Below, piece after piece: positions 1 to 8,636 of a stretch of 64,000 nucleotides of DNA. The position numbers were made by a program, and so were the translations under genes. The stretch spans positions 1-64,000 of the forward strand of contig CAZJHX010000007.1 in assembly GCA_964545715.1 (NCBI GenBank), in the 5' to 3' direction. This stretch comes from CAZJHX01 sp964545715. Lineage in GTDB: Bacteria; Myxococcota_A; UBA9042; GCA-2863065. Position 1 is the first letter of the stretch. The number at the start of each line of letters is the position of its first letter. The notes beneath the pieces are model-generated. The model searched no databases, was not told the DNA's origin, and worked only from the letters and a program-made list of their open reading frames with translations.

Positions 1-138
1 CTCGACGGGCCCCCGGCCCGCCTTCGCTCGCCCGCCTTGGCGGCGAACGGCGTCGTCGCGCGGGTAGGAACGAATTTCCGACCTCGATAACTAGGGTCAG
101 CCCCTAAAAGCCCCCACAACTTCCGGTAGACTGCTCCG
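1..138. other. Upstream non-coding sequence at window edge
   Basis: No convincing coding sequence is visible here. The stretch ends in the promoter-like -10 element of the first gene. Whatever gene lies to the left is outside the window. Confidence 0.5.
127..132 (+). promoter_or_regulatory. Candidate -10 box of a leaderless promoter
   Basis: TAGACT stands 6 bases before the GTG at 139. No Shine-Dalgarno sequence lies between, so transcription starting 6-7 bases after the box would begin at the start codon. No good -35 hexamer is visible. Confidence 0.45.
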
Positions 139-2292
139 GTGATCGGCAACATTCTGATCGGCCTGGCAGCGACCTGCGTCCTGCTGGCCTGCGGCGCGGT
201 GGTGGCCCTTTGCTGGGCGCCCGAGGCCGCCGACGACGACACGCCATTGTTTCACGTGGCACTTGGGCTCGGGTGGGCGTTTGGGCTCATCCCGTTCGCG
301 GCATTCTGCGTCGCCCTCTTCGGCAAGGTCGCTCTGGATCCCGCGGTGACGCTGGGCGTCGCGGCGCTGATCGGCGGCGCGTTTGGGGCGCTCTGGTGGT
401 CTAAGGGCCGGCCGATCCCCGTTCAGGTGCGCCGCGAGAGCTGGCGCGAGGCCCGCTGGGTGCTTCTGGCGTGCGCCTGCGTGGGGCTGGTCTACCTACT
501 GAAATACGACCGCAGCGTCTTCTTTCTGGAGAGCTGCATCCATCGCGTGGTCATGCAGACGCTGCAGCTGACGTCTCGGCCCATCGACATCCTGGCCAGC
601 AACGCGGACGACCAGCGGTTGGGCAACACCAGCGTCATCTCCACGTTTGTCGTGCTGTACCGCGGGCTCGGGTTTCGGCTGCTGTACGCGTTTGTCGGCT
701 TCATCATCGCGCTCGGCGGCTTTCTGCTGGGGCGACGCGTGTTGGGCTCTTCGGCCTTCGGGTGGTTCATCCTCTTCGCGCTGCCGTTGAACCCGTATGT
801 GGGCAAGATCCCGCTGCTGGACGAGAACCTGCTGACGCTCGGCTACAGCTCCCTGTTCCTGCCGCTGTTATTGCGTCGCAGCGTCCCCTGGGCGCACGTC
901 GGTCTGCTCTTCGGGCTGGCCGTGATGATGCGACACGTCCTGATCCTGTGCACGCCCGCGATTCTGTGGGCGGTCTGGGTCTATCAGGGCGACCGCCGCC
1001 GCGCTTTCATCAAGGGGTTCGCCACCTTCAACCTGGTGACGGTCGTGGGTCACATCCACCACTACGTGGCGCTGGGATCGATCACGAAGTTCGAGTCCTT
1101 TGGACAGATCCCCGAGTTTGAGCACAACTTTCTGGGCGCCTATTCAGGCCTGCTGCAGTGGCCGTTTGCCGATCAGCTGCTGCGCACGCCGTGGAACCCC
1201 TTCCCCACCTTCTTGATGTGGCCGGTGTACCTGGCCGACCACCTGGGGCTCGTGCTCTTTGCCGCCATGCTGGTCGGGATCGTCTGGCTGGTGCGTCAAA
1301 AGCGCGAGGAGGGCGTGTTCTGGGTGTCATGGATGGTCCTGGCGTACACGGCGCTCAGCCTGCAGGAGAACTGGGACGTGCCCAACAAGATGGGCGTCAT
1401 CTACATCCTGTTCCACCCGTTCATCGTCTGGGCGGGAGCAGGGCTGCTGGCCGCCTCGCGTGCGCCGCGCACCTATGGTGTCGCTGTGGTGGTCGTGACG
1501 TTGGTGTGCGGCTTTGGATTTCGCGCCCTGACCAACGTGGCCGTCGCTGAGGACACACGCTACTACCAGGCGTGGGAGGGCGAGCGGGAAGAGGACGACG
1601 CCTACGTCCAGGCCGAGCGTCTGCGGGTTACGGACATGGCGCCGTGGCCGGATTACGGCCGCCTGGGTCCCTATAATCGCGTCTTTCACGTCGCGAAATG
1701 GACGGGCCTGTGGCGTGACCTGAGCGATCCCGTCATCGATCAGGCGGGCACCCCGTACGGCTGGTTCCCGGGCGAGCAGATCGATCGCGACGCGCCCGCC
1801 GTCATCATCGACATCGAGCTTGGCGGCCGTCTGTTCGACGCCGAGGGGCCTTTCATCAGCCTGGCCCCCGACGACGGTCGCGCGCCCGACGTCGATCTGA
1901 CCACGGATGGTCCGCCGGTGGTCATCCCAAACCTGACGGTCCCATGGACGCCCCGGCCGGTCAGCGTCCTGCTCTCGCGAGGCGGCGCGCAGATCACCGG
2001 CATGAGTCTCATCTTTGAAAAGTGGGGCGGCGACGACGAGCGGCGCGCCTACCTGCACGAGCGCTATCATCGCGGCCTGATGATGGTGCTGGGCTGGGCC
2101 GAAGATGACCTCATGGAGGCCCGGACTCACACCATGTCGGGGACCCGCATCCGCCTGCGCGTCGCCGCCGGCCCGTTCAGCCTCGTCGAGAGCGTCAACA
2201 ACGCCGGCCAGAACTATCTGTGCTGGCGGACGCAGCTGGAGGCCGGCGCCTCACTGCAGATCCAGGGTCCCCACCGCGTCTTCCATAACTGA
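139..2292 (+). CDS. Polytopic membrane protein, GT-C glycosyltransferase-like
   Basis: A 717-residue protein. Many hydrophobic helices fill roughly residues 1-470, followed by a soluble C-terminal part of about 240 residues that is probably extracytoplasmic. It shares the rare motif RTPWNPFPTF (near residue 353) and a DQRLGN/EQRIGN-like loop with two other large membrane proteins at 36111-38555 and 46842-49310, so the three are paralogues. The architecture is that of GT-C lipid-linked sugar transferases, but I see no diagnostic catalytic motif, so the activity is inferred from fold alone. The GTG start is chosen because a -10-like TAGACT lies 6 bases upstream and the first helix begins at residue 4. 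The stop lies one base from the stop of the opposing gene. Unknown function is the safe description. Confidence 0.8.
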   Translation: MIGNILIGLAATCVLLACGAVVALCWAPEAADDDTPLFHVALGLGWAFGLIPFAAFCVALFGKVALDPAVTLGVAALIGGAFGALWWSKGRPIPVQVRRESWREARWVLLACACVGLVYLLKYDRSVFFLESCIHRVVMQTLQLTSRPIDILASNADDQRLGNTSVISTFVVLYRGLGFRLLYAFVGFIIALGGFLLGRRVLGSSAFGWFILFALPLNPYVGKIPLLDENLLTLGYSSLFLPLLLRRSVPWAHVGLLFGLAVMMRHVLILCTPAILWAVWVYQGDRRRAFIKGFATFNLVTVVGHIHHYVALGSITKFESFGQIPEFEHNFLGAYSGLLQWPFADQLLRTPWNPFPTFLMWPVYLADHLGLVLFAAMLVGIVWLVRQKREEGVFWVSWMVLAYTALSLQENWDVPNKMGVIYILFHPFIVWAGAGLLAASRAPRTYGVAVVVVTLVCGFGFRALTNVAVAEDTRYYQAWEGEREEDDAYVQAERLRVTDMAPWPDYGRLGPYNRVFHVAKWTGLWRDLSDPVIDQAGTPYGWFPGEQIDRDAPAVIIDIELGGRLFDAEGPFISLAPDDGRAPDVDLTTDGPPVVIPNLTVPWTPRPVSVLLSRGGAQITGMSLIFEKWGGDDERRAYLHERYHRGLMMVLGWAEDDLMEARTHTMSGTRIRLRVAAGPFSLVESVNNAGQNYLCWRTQLEAGASLQIQGPHRVFHN

Positions 2293-2293
2293 C

Positions 2294-4636
2294 CTACTCT
2301 TCGGGTGGCGGCTCGGCCTCGATGACGGTGAGGTCGTTCTCCTCACAGGTTACGGTCCACTGCTTCGGGTCGAACAGCTCGGATGACAGCGCCTCACAGT
2401 GCTGCTGATAGCTGGTCTGTCCGACGATCAGGGCCGGCGCCGTCAGCTGGTCCGGCGGCGCGATCCCCGCCAGCATGAATTGGGGGGTCTCCACCAGCAC
2501 ACCGCAGACGCGTCGCAGCCTGTCGGCCCAGTTTTCAACCTCGCTCAGCGGTGTCTCCAGCCCGGTCTCGAGCTGCATCAGCGCCGCGATCAGGGGCGCC
2601 TCCACCGGGTCCACATCCGGGGCCGTCAGCAGCCGGTCCTTGAGCGCCGCCACGACGTCCGACACGGTCAGCGGCTGCTCAGCGTCCTCGGGCCAGGCCG
2701 TCACGGTGGCCTCCAGCAGCTTGATCCAGTCAAACGCCTCCTGGTCGTCCGGCACGTTGCCGTCGACGCACACCGAGATGTTGTCCGTGCAGCAGTCGCC
2801 AAAGCCGGCGCACTGATCGTCACACCAGCAGCCCCCGGGCGCCTGGCCGCCGCAGTTGCCCACGCAGCTGTTCGGGTCCGCGCCCAACACGCCCTGGGCC
2901 TCGCACGCGCCGTATCGCGCCTCCCATGTCAGCAGCCCCTGAAAGTCCACGCCCTCAAAGCCCGGCTCCGCGTCCTTCACAAAGACGCCGACAGCCTTCT
3001 GGAACGTCTCTTCTTTGCCGTTGGGATAGGGCGGCGTGTCGGCCCAGCCCATCGACGTCGCCAGCGAGTGCAGCAGTACGCGCGCGTTCAAGCGGTGTAG
3101 CCCGTCGCCCACGCTGTTGGCCTGCTCCGCCTCGATCGTCTCTTCGATGACCCACGGGTTGAACACCGGCGGCAGCGAGTATGGGTTGCCCGTGTCCGGC
3201 CCGCAGCCGTCGATCGGGGCGTTGTCGTTGAACAGCGGGTGGGTCACGATGTCCAGCAGCAGCGTCTTCAGCGACCACTGCTCGGTCACGAAGTGCGTCA
3301 CCAACTCCAGCAGAATGTCGTGCTGCTGCTCGTTGCGCGGGAAATAGTGCACCAGCGTCAGCGGGTAACCCTGAATCTCGCGCCACACCTGGTTCACGAT
3401 GCGGTGGCTGACCAGGTACGCGAACGCCTCGTGGCCCTCGACCTCCAGCGTCTCCTCGTCGATCGTGATGCTGCCGTTTGCGCGCAGCGCGTCGAAGCCG
3501 GTCTTGAGCGACGCCTCCGTGTCCCACACGCTGGCGTTCAGCCCCAGCTCCTTGATGAAGAAGGCCTCGAACTCGGCGGGATCGTCCTTGATGGTCCCCG
3601 GCGTCTGGAAGCGGCCGCACACTGCGGACATCTGCCACGGCTTGTTGCCGCCCTTGGATCGCACCACGTTCAGGTGCCGGAAGATCGTGTACACGATCAT
3701 CTCGGGTTTGCCGCCGTCCGCGCCGTACACCCCGCGCTCCAGCAGCCCGGGCAGCGGCCAGTGCCTGTCGGTCTCCGGGTCCGGACTGTCCGTGGTGCCG
3801 CCCTTGCTGTTGTGGCAGCCCGCGCAGACGGTGTTGCGGTGCAGGTACGTGGACTCGAAGATCTCCCCAAAGTCCTGACGCCGCGTGATGTCCATGGCCA
3901 CCGCGCTGACGTTGGCGCCCGTGATCGGCTTGGCCATCATCGCAAACAGGTGCGCCCGATACAGCGGCGACAGGTCGTCCAGTCGCAGGCTCGACAGCAG
4001 CACATCGGTCATGTTGAACGGCGCGCCGTAGTCACTCTCAAAGGCGTCCGTATCCCTGATAAAGCCCGCCAGCTGGCCCTCGTCGTCAGCGACCAGCGGC
4101 GCGCCGTAGCACTCGGGATGCGCCTTGTCGCCCGCCCGATTGACCCGCAGCTCGTCCATGAACCACGCCTGCCAGCGGGCCAGAAACTCGTCGCTGTTCA
4201 TCAGCGCACGCGCAACCGTCTTGCGGTCGGTCGCTTCGATCAGGTCGACCAGCACACGGACTTCACGGATCCCGGCCGGGCGTCGCCCCAACAGCGCCGT
4301 GACCGCCTGCTTGGCCCAGGCTTCATCGCCTGCGTCACACACGACATAGTCGGGCTGCGGACCGATTGGCCCCGTGTCCTCGTCCGGGACGTCAGCCGCG
4401 TCCTCCACGTCCGGCACGTCCGGCACGTCCGGCGCGTCGGCGATGTCCTCCACGACGTCCGGCTCGTCAGCGTCCACCCACACATCGATGTCCGGCTCGT
4501 CCGGGTCGGGTCCGTGGTCCTTCTTGGGCGGCAGCTTGATGACCGGCAGTCCGGTCCCCGTCGGCTCGTCGTCGCCGCAGGCCGGCAGCCAAAGCGCGAT
4601 GAGCGCCGCCAGGAGCAGGTGAAGCGTGGTCTTCAT
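2294..4636 (-). CDS. Secreted lipoprotein with CxxCH motif and somatomedin-B-like domain
   Basis: A 780-residue lipoprotein. The signal peptide starts MKTTLHLLLAAL and ends at the lipobox LPAC. Next comes a linker rich in Asp, Val and Pro (about residues 40-95). A CAGCH haem-type motif lies near residue 270. A cysteine cluster near residues 588-622 has the eight-Cys spacing of somatomedin-B domains (key pieces CWCDDQC and GDCC). The frame is open a further 96 codons upstream, but that part overlaps the DUF1501 gene and has shadow-like composition. The ATG at 4636 overlaps the upstream TGA as TGATG, so translation is probably coupled. Proteins with haem-type motifs next to DUF1501 proteins are common in planctomycetes and myxobacteria; substrate and role are unknown. 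Membership of the DUF1588/DUF1592/DUF1585 group is possible but not proven by eye. Confidence 0.8.
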   Translation of the reverse strand: MKTTLHLLLAALIALWLPACGDDEPTGTGLPVIKLPPKKDHGPDPDEPDIDVWVDADEPDVVEDIADAPDVPDVPDVEDAADVPDEDTGPIGPQPDYVVCDAGDEAWAKQAVTALLGRRPAGIREVRVLVDLIEATDRKTVARALMNSDEFLARWQAWFMDELRVNRAGDKAHPECYGAPLVADDEGQLAGFIRDTDAFESDYGAPFNMTDVLLSSLRLDDLSPLYRAHLFAMMAKPITGANVSAVAMDITRRQDFGEIFESTYLHRNTVCAGCHNSKGGTTDSPDPETDRHWPLPGLLERGVYGADGGKPEMIVYTIFRHLNVVRSKGGNKPWQMSAVCGRFQTPGTIKDDPAEFEAFFIKELGLNASVWDTEASLKTGFDALRANGSITIDEETLEVEGHEAFAYLVSHRIVNQVWREIQGYPLTLVHYFPRNEQQHDILLELVTHFVTEQWSLKTLLLDIVTHPLFNDNAPIDGCGPDTGNPYSLPPVFNPWVIEETIEAEQANSVGDGLHRLNARVLLHSLATSMGWADTPPYPNGKEETFQKAVGVFVKDAEPGFEGVDFQGLLTWEARYGACEAQGVLGADPNSCVGNCGGQAPGGCWCDDQCAGFGDCCTDNISVCVDGNVPDDQEAFDWIKLLEATVTAWPEDAEQPLTVSDVVAALKDRLLTAPDVDPVEAPLIAALMQLETGLETPLSEVENWADRLRRVCGVLVETPQFMLAGIAPPDQLTAPALIVGQTSYQQHCEALSSELFDPKQWTVTCEENDLTVIEAEPPPEE

Positions 4637-6165
4637 CAGCTCTTGACCCCCAGCACCGTCTCCCGCAGCCACAGCGCAGCCTCGGTCTCGGTGCCGGCGC
4701 CGTAAATCTGGCTGACCGCGTAGTTCTCGGGGGCAAACGGATAGATGCCCAGCGCCGCCAGAATTGCCGCTCGGCTCTCGGCCGGTCCCAGCGCGCCGCT
4801 CGCATAGCCTTCCGGCCCGATCGCGCCGACCAGCCCCTGGCTCTCCAGCCCGACCGGCCCGCCAAACATCATGGTCACGTACGCGTACGGGTGGTGGTTG
4901 CGTCCGTCGCCGTTCTGAGGCCACGGCGTGCGTCCAAACTCCGTGTTGATGCAGATGAGCGTCTCGTCCAGGTTCAGCTTGCCGGGATCGTCTTCACCGG
5001 GCTCGTTGATGATCGCCGACAGCTGCGTCCACAGGTTCGTCAGGTTTCTGGCCGAGTCGACCACATGCTTGTTGTGGGTGTCGTACCCGCCGCCGCCGCT
5101 GGCTGGAATCAGGCCGCCGTCTACGACACACACGTACTTGGCCAGGCTGTCCTCGCGCGTCAGCAGGTGCGCCGCCAACCGGAAGCCCATGTTGGGATAG
5201 TTCGGGTCCGCGCTCTGGCCGCAGGCCGTCCCCGGGATGCTCTCGAACAGGTCGGTGTTCAGGATATCGACCAGCACGTCGGTCTGCTGCAGCGTGTCCA
5301 CTGAGAACTGGTAGTCCGCCAGCGTCAGCGCCCGCACGGCCGCCTCGGTATCCGGCCAGCGCAGCCGGTTGCGATACGCCTGCGTGTAGTGGTTCAGCAG
5401 CGCATCGAACTGGGGCCGCATCTCGCCGATGGTCTTTCGCTTCAGCGCCTCCACAAACGCGGTGTTGGCCTGCACTTTCATGGCCAGTGGGCGCGACGTG
5501 CCCGGATGCTGGCCCAGGCTGCTGGCCGAGCGCAGGTTGTCCGTGGGCAGATCGCCAGGCGAGAACAGCACGTAGGCGTATGGCTCTCCGGTGTTGGTGG
5601 CCGCATGCGCCTGGTAGTAGTGCTGCACTGCGGTGCCGATGCCCGCGATCTTCGGGTCGCCCAGCCGATAGCCGGACAGGGCGTACGGGATCGCCGCCTC
5701 GTGAGGCTCCAGCGTGTGCGTGACCACGTGGAGGCGCAGGCGGTCGATGATGTCCTTGCGTGAGCGCAGAGGCTCCGTAAACGGCCCCAGGCGCACCATC
5801 ATGCCGTTGTCGTCCACGACAAAGTCCTGAAGCATGGGCGGCGCGGCGTCGCCGTAGCACTTCAGATACGCTGACTCGACATTGTTGGCGCCTTCCTGAA
5901 AGGTCCACCACTGCCGCTTCTCCAGCTCACCGTACTCGGGTACGACGTAGAACGTCTCCCACGGGCTCAGCCCGCCGTACATGAACACGTCCAGGACGTT
6001 CTTGGCCTGCTTCTCTTTGGGGATGAGCGCCGGCAGCGCAAACTCGGGGTAATCGCCCCACGGCGCGCCATAAGCGTTGCGCCAGGAGCCAGGGAATCCG
6101 CCCATGCCGGCAACGGCACCGAGACCGGCGGCGCCCGCTCTTTTCAGGAAATCTCTTCGATGCAC
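4636..6165 (-). CDS. DUF1501 family Tat-exported protein
   Basis: A 509-residue protein starting with a clear twin-arginine signal (RRDFLKRAGAAGLG), so it should be exported folded. The body matches DUF1501, a family related to alkaline phosphatase/sulfatase folds. Recognisable stretches are DVFMYGGLSPWETF near residue 60, GGGGYDTHNKH around residue 350 and NTEFGRTPWPQNGDGRNHH near residue 410. The start is GTG; no Shine-Dalgarno site is evident. It is the first gene of a two-gene unit with the CxxCH lipoprotein, overlapping it by one base, and it is divergent from the ArnT-like gene. DUF1501 proteins usually sit beside such cytochrome-like partners; their biochemical role is not established. 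Confidence 0.9.
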   Translation of the reverse strand: MHRRDFLKRAGAAGLGAVAGMGGFPGSWRNAYGAPWGDYPEFALPALIPKEKQAKNVLDVFMYGGLSPWETFYVVPEYGELEKRQWWTFQEGANNVESAYLKCYGDAAPPMLQDFVVDDNGMMVRLGPFTEPLRSRKDIIDRLRLHVVTHTLEPHEAAIPYALSGYRLGDPKIAGIGTAVQHYYQAHAATNTGEPYAYVLFSPGDLPTDNLRSASSLGQHPGTSRPLAMKVQANTAFVEALKRKTIGEMRPQFDALLNHYTQAYRNRLRWPDTEAAVRALTLADYQFSVDTLQQTDVLVDILNTDLFESIPGTACGQSADPNYPNMGFRLAAHLLTREDSLAKYVCVVDGGLIPASGGGGYDTHNKHVVDSARNLTNLWTQLSAIINEPGEDDPGKLNLDETLICINTEFGRTPWPQNGDGRNHHPYAYVTMMFGGPVGLESQGLVGAIGPEGYASGALGPAESRAAILAALGIYPFAPENYAVSQIYGAGTETEAALWLRETVLGVKS

Positions 6166-6261
6166 TTTGGGTATCCGCGTGAGCTACTACAACAACGTTT
6201 GGGCCTTGCCCAGAGCCGCTACAAGGTGCCTTTTCGAACGCTTGTTTGCAAGGACGAAACA

Positions 6262-7707
6262 ATGGACCGATGGTGTGTTCGGATGATCCGCACACTCGCC
6301 ATCACAGCCGCGTGCTCGCTCGCTTTTTTTGCGATCGGGCTCGGCTCGGGCAGTCACTTTGACTCGGACGACGCGCTGTACGCCGAGATGGCCCGCGAGA
6401 TGGTGCGCACGGGCGACCTTGTCGACAATCAGTGGTCCGGCGCCGTCTTGTTCGAGAAGCCGCCATTGTACCTGTGGACGCTCGCCGCATCCGGCGCGGT
6501 GTTCGGGTGGGGTGAGGCGGCCATGCGGCTCCCCGGCACGCTGTTTGCGGTCGGGGCGCTGCTGGCGCTCTTGCTGCTGGCGCGCGGGCTGGGCGCGACG
6601 GCGACTCAAGCCGCAACGGCGGTGGGGCTGCTCGCGGGCTCGTATCTCTTTGTGCTGATGACCCGGCGCCTCATGACCGACATTCCGCTGGTGTGCTGCG
6701 TCCTGGGAGCCGCCGCGTTCATGGTCCACGGCCGCACGCTGTGGTTCGGCGCCTTCTGCGGCCTGGCTGTTCTGGCCAAAGGCGTGGCCGCGGGCCCATT
6801 GATTATCGGCGTCGTCGGCTACGGTGTGGTCTCCAAGCGTTTGGGGTGGCCGGCGCTGGCGAAGGCGACCGGCGTGGGCCTGCTCGTAGCCGCCCCGTGG
6901 CACATCGCGGTGACGCTGCGGCACGGCGCGGAGTTCTGGCAGGGCTATGTCGGCTACCACGTCGGCGCGCGAGCTACGAGTCACGTCGTACCCGGTCTAA
7001 CGCTCGCTCAGCTGGCCGATGTCGCCCTCCTGGAGCGTCTGCTGCTGCTCCTGGGGCTCGCCGGGCTCTCTCGCTGGCGCGACCCGCTGGTCCGCTTCGC
7101 GTCCGTGTGGCTGATCTTTGCGGTGCTGCCCCCGATTGTCAGCACCACGCGCCTGCCTCATTACCTGTTGCCGATGACGCCGGCGCTCGCGCTCCTGGCG
7201 ATCAGAGCCCCACTCCCCCAGTGGTGGGAGCATCGGCTCGCCCCGGCCATCGCCGCCGCCGCTGTCCTCATCGCGTTTGCCGCGCAGCCTGCCAAAGTCA
7301 TCTTCTGGCTGGACCCCGACTTCGGACCCGATCACAAGGCGCTGGGCGTGGAGCTGCAGTCAGCGGAGCCCGAGGATCTGGTGGCCGCCTGGAACGTGAC
7401 CAGCGCGTCGCTCACGTTCTACAGCGACGGCCACCGGGTCGAGATCATCGGCGCCGACCCGCGCTTTTACGAGATTCAAGAGGCCGTACTCATGGTTCAG
7501 CGCGCCGGCGTTCTCCACGCCACGCTGCCTGCGATCACGGGCCCGCAGCGCCGCTTCGTGGTCACCAGAAAGTTGGATGTGCCCGCTGTCGCCTCTGCAC
7601 TGAGGCGACAATCACCTGCGCGTCCACTGAGCGCCCGGGTAGCGGGCGCGCTGGTACTGGTCAACGACGCCGGCTTGGGGGATCCTCTGAGGACACCGAA
7701 CCACTAA
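6262..7707 (+). CDS. ArnT/PMT-like glycosyltransferase (GT-C)
   Basis: A 481-residue membrane protein of the ArnT/GT39/GT83 type, which moves sugars from polyprenyl phosphate to an acceptor on the outer side of the inner membrane. The first periplasmic loop carries the family signature (DSDDALYAEMAREM with a following GDLVDNQW), and about ten helices follow. The start is set at ATG 6262, seven bases after AAGGA; the frame is open farther upstream, but that part overlaps the divergent DUF1501 gene. A second possible start is ATG 6283. The last codons and the stop lie inside the left arm of a 170 bp inverted-repeat element. The neighbouring GT2 gene could supply its lipid-linked sugar donor, which is inference from context. 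Confidence 0.88.
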   Translation: MDRWCVRMIRTLAITAACSLAFFAIGLGSGSHFDSDDALYAEMAREMVRTGDLVDNQWSGAVLFEKPPLYLWTLAASGAVFGWGEAAMRLPGTLFAVGALLALLLLARGLGATATQAATAVGLLAGSYLFVLMTRRLMTDIPLVCCVLGAAAFMVHGRTLWFGAFCGLAVLAKGVAAGPLIIGVVGYGVVSKRLGWPALAKATGVGLLVAAPWHIAVTLRHGAEFWQGYVGYHVGARATSHVVPGLTLAQLADVALLERLLLLLGLAGLSRWRDPLVRFASVWLIFAVLPPIVSTTRLPHYLLPMTPALALLAIRAPLPQWWEHRLAPAIAAAAVLIAFAAQPAKVIFWLDPDFGPDHKALGVELQSAEPEDLVAAWNVTSASLTFYSDGHRVEIIGADPRFYEIQEAVLMVQRAGVLHATLPAITGPQRRFVVTRKLDVPAVASALRRQSPARPLSARVAGALVLVNDAGLGDPLRTPNH

Positions 7708-7860
7708 ATGACACGTCAGCAATCCCATCATCGGCGCCGCCAGCACGCGTCGGTTCGCTTCGCCCTCCTCGACTGGCCCCCAGCCAGCCTTCGTCGGCCG
7801 CCACGCGCTGGCGGCGCCGATGATGGGCTGCTGATCGCGCCATTCAGCGGTTCGGTGTCC
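7691..7860. repeat. 170 bp fold-back (inverted-repeat) element, MITE-like
   Basis: The outer 12 bases are a perfect inverted repeat: GGACACCGAACC at 7691-7702 and GGTTCGGTGTCC at 7849-7860. The arms continue inward for about 60 bases each with a few mismatches and compensating indels, including the perfect inner block around TCGGCGCCGC at 7731-7740. A central part of about 50 bases is unpaired. The left arm contains the ArnT-like gene's stop codon, and the right arm ends five bases before the GT2 start. No clear target-site duplication is visible. It could be a non-autonomous mobile element or a very long RNA hairpin between two co-directional genes. Confidence 0.75.
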
Positions 7861-7865
7861 TAGTT

Positions 7866-8636
7866 ATGGCCAAAAGCGAAGGGATCCTGCGCAACATGGA
7901 GCGCCGCAAGCGCAAGCCGAAGCTGGACTGTCCGTCTATCGCGGTCGTGGTCCTGGCCTTCAACGAAGAGCTGAACCTGCCCGCGTTTCTGGACGAGTCC
8001 ATCGAGTTCCTCGAGGCGCGCGTGCCGGTCTGGGAGATCGTCATCGTCGACGACGGCTCCTCCGACGGCACCCGCGCCGTGGCGGAGGGTTACGCCGAGC
8101 GCTACGAGACCGTCCAGGTCCAGGTCCACGAGACCAACAAAGGCATGGGCGCCGGCATGAAGACCGGCATCGCCGCGGCAACCGCTGACTACTTCACGAT
8201 TATCGCCGGTGACGGACAGCACCCGACGCCCGAGCTGGAGGTCCTGATCCCCGGGTTGGCGGAGGCCGACATCGTCACGACCTACCACTCCAATCAGCGC
8301 GAGACGTCCCGGCGCGTTCTCAGCTGGGGGTTTCGGCGCGCCATGAAGTGGGCGTGCGGCATCGACTTCACCATGGAGGGCATCTATCTCTTTCCGCGGC
8401 GCGTCGCCGTCGAGGAGATCGGGCTGGAGAATGTCCCACCGGACACGTTCTTCTTTAGCTTTGAGTTGATCGCGCGAGCTTTGCGCAAGGGCTACACGTG
8501 GACCGTCCGCCCCATGTTGGTGCGGCGCCGCGAGCACGGCGAGAGCAAGGTGGCCAGCCGCGCCCGGATTCAGCGAATCATGAAAGAGATCAGTGACTTC
8601 AGGGTGCGTCTGAAGGCTGAGGAGGCCGGGCGATAA
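7866..8636 (+). CDS. GT2 family glycosyltransferase, dolichol-phosphate-mannose-synthase-like
   Basis: A 256-residue protein of the GT-A fold. The N-terminal nucleotide-binding strand is VVVLAFNEELNLP, the acidic turn is IVIVDDGSSDGT near residue 60, and a metal-binding-type GDGQHP lies near residue 118. No membrane helix is visible, so this is a soluble or peripheral DPM1-type enzyme that probably charges polyprenyl phosphate with a sugar for a GT-C enzyme such as its upstream neighbour. It starts immediately after the fold-back element and has no evident ribosome site, so its expression may depend on read-through. Its 3' end overlaps the convergent SGNH gene by 38 bases. Confidence 0.88.
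   Translation: MAKSEGILRNMERRKRKPKLDCPSIAVVVLAFNEELNLPAFLDESIEFLEARVPVWEIVIVDDGSSDGTRAVAEGYAERYETVQVQVHETNKGMGAGMKTGIAAATADYFTIIAGDGQHPTPELEVLIPGLAEADIVTTYHSNQRETSRRVLSWGFRRAMKWACGIDFTMEGIYLFPRRVAVEEIGLENVPPDTFFFSFELIARALRKGYTWTVRPMLVRRREHGESKVASRARIQRIMKEISDFRVRLKAEEAGR

Noticed and set aside
3239..4705. Open frame of 488 codons on the plus strand
   Set aside because: Opposite the CxxCH lipoprotein gene, Arg/His/Val-rich, no motif.
4637..4924. N-terminal extension of the CxxCH lipoprotein by 96 codons
   Set aside because: It lies within the DUF1501 gene in another frame, and the internal ATG gives a perfect lipoprotein signal.
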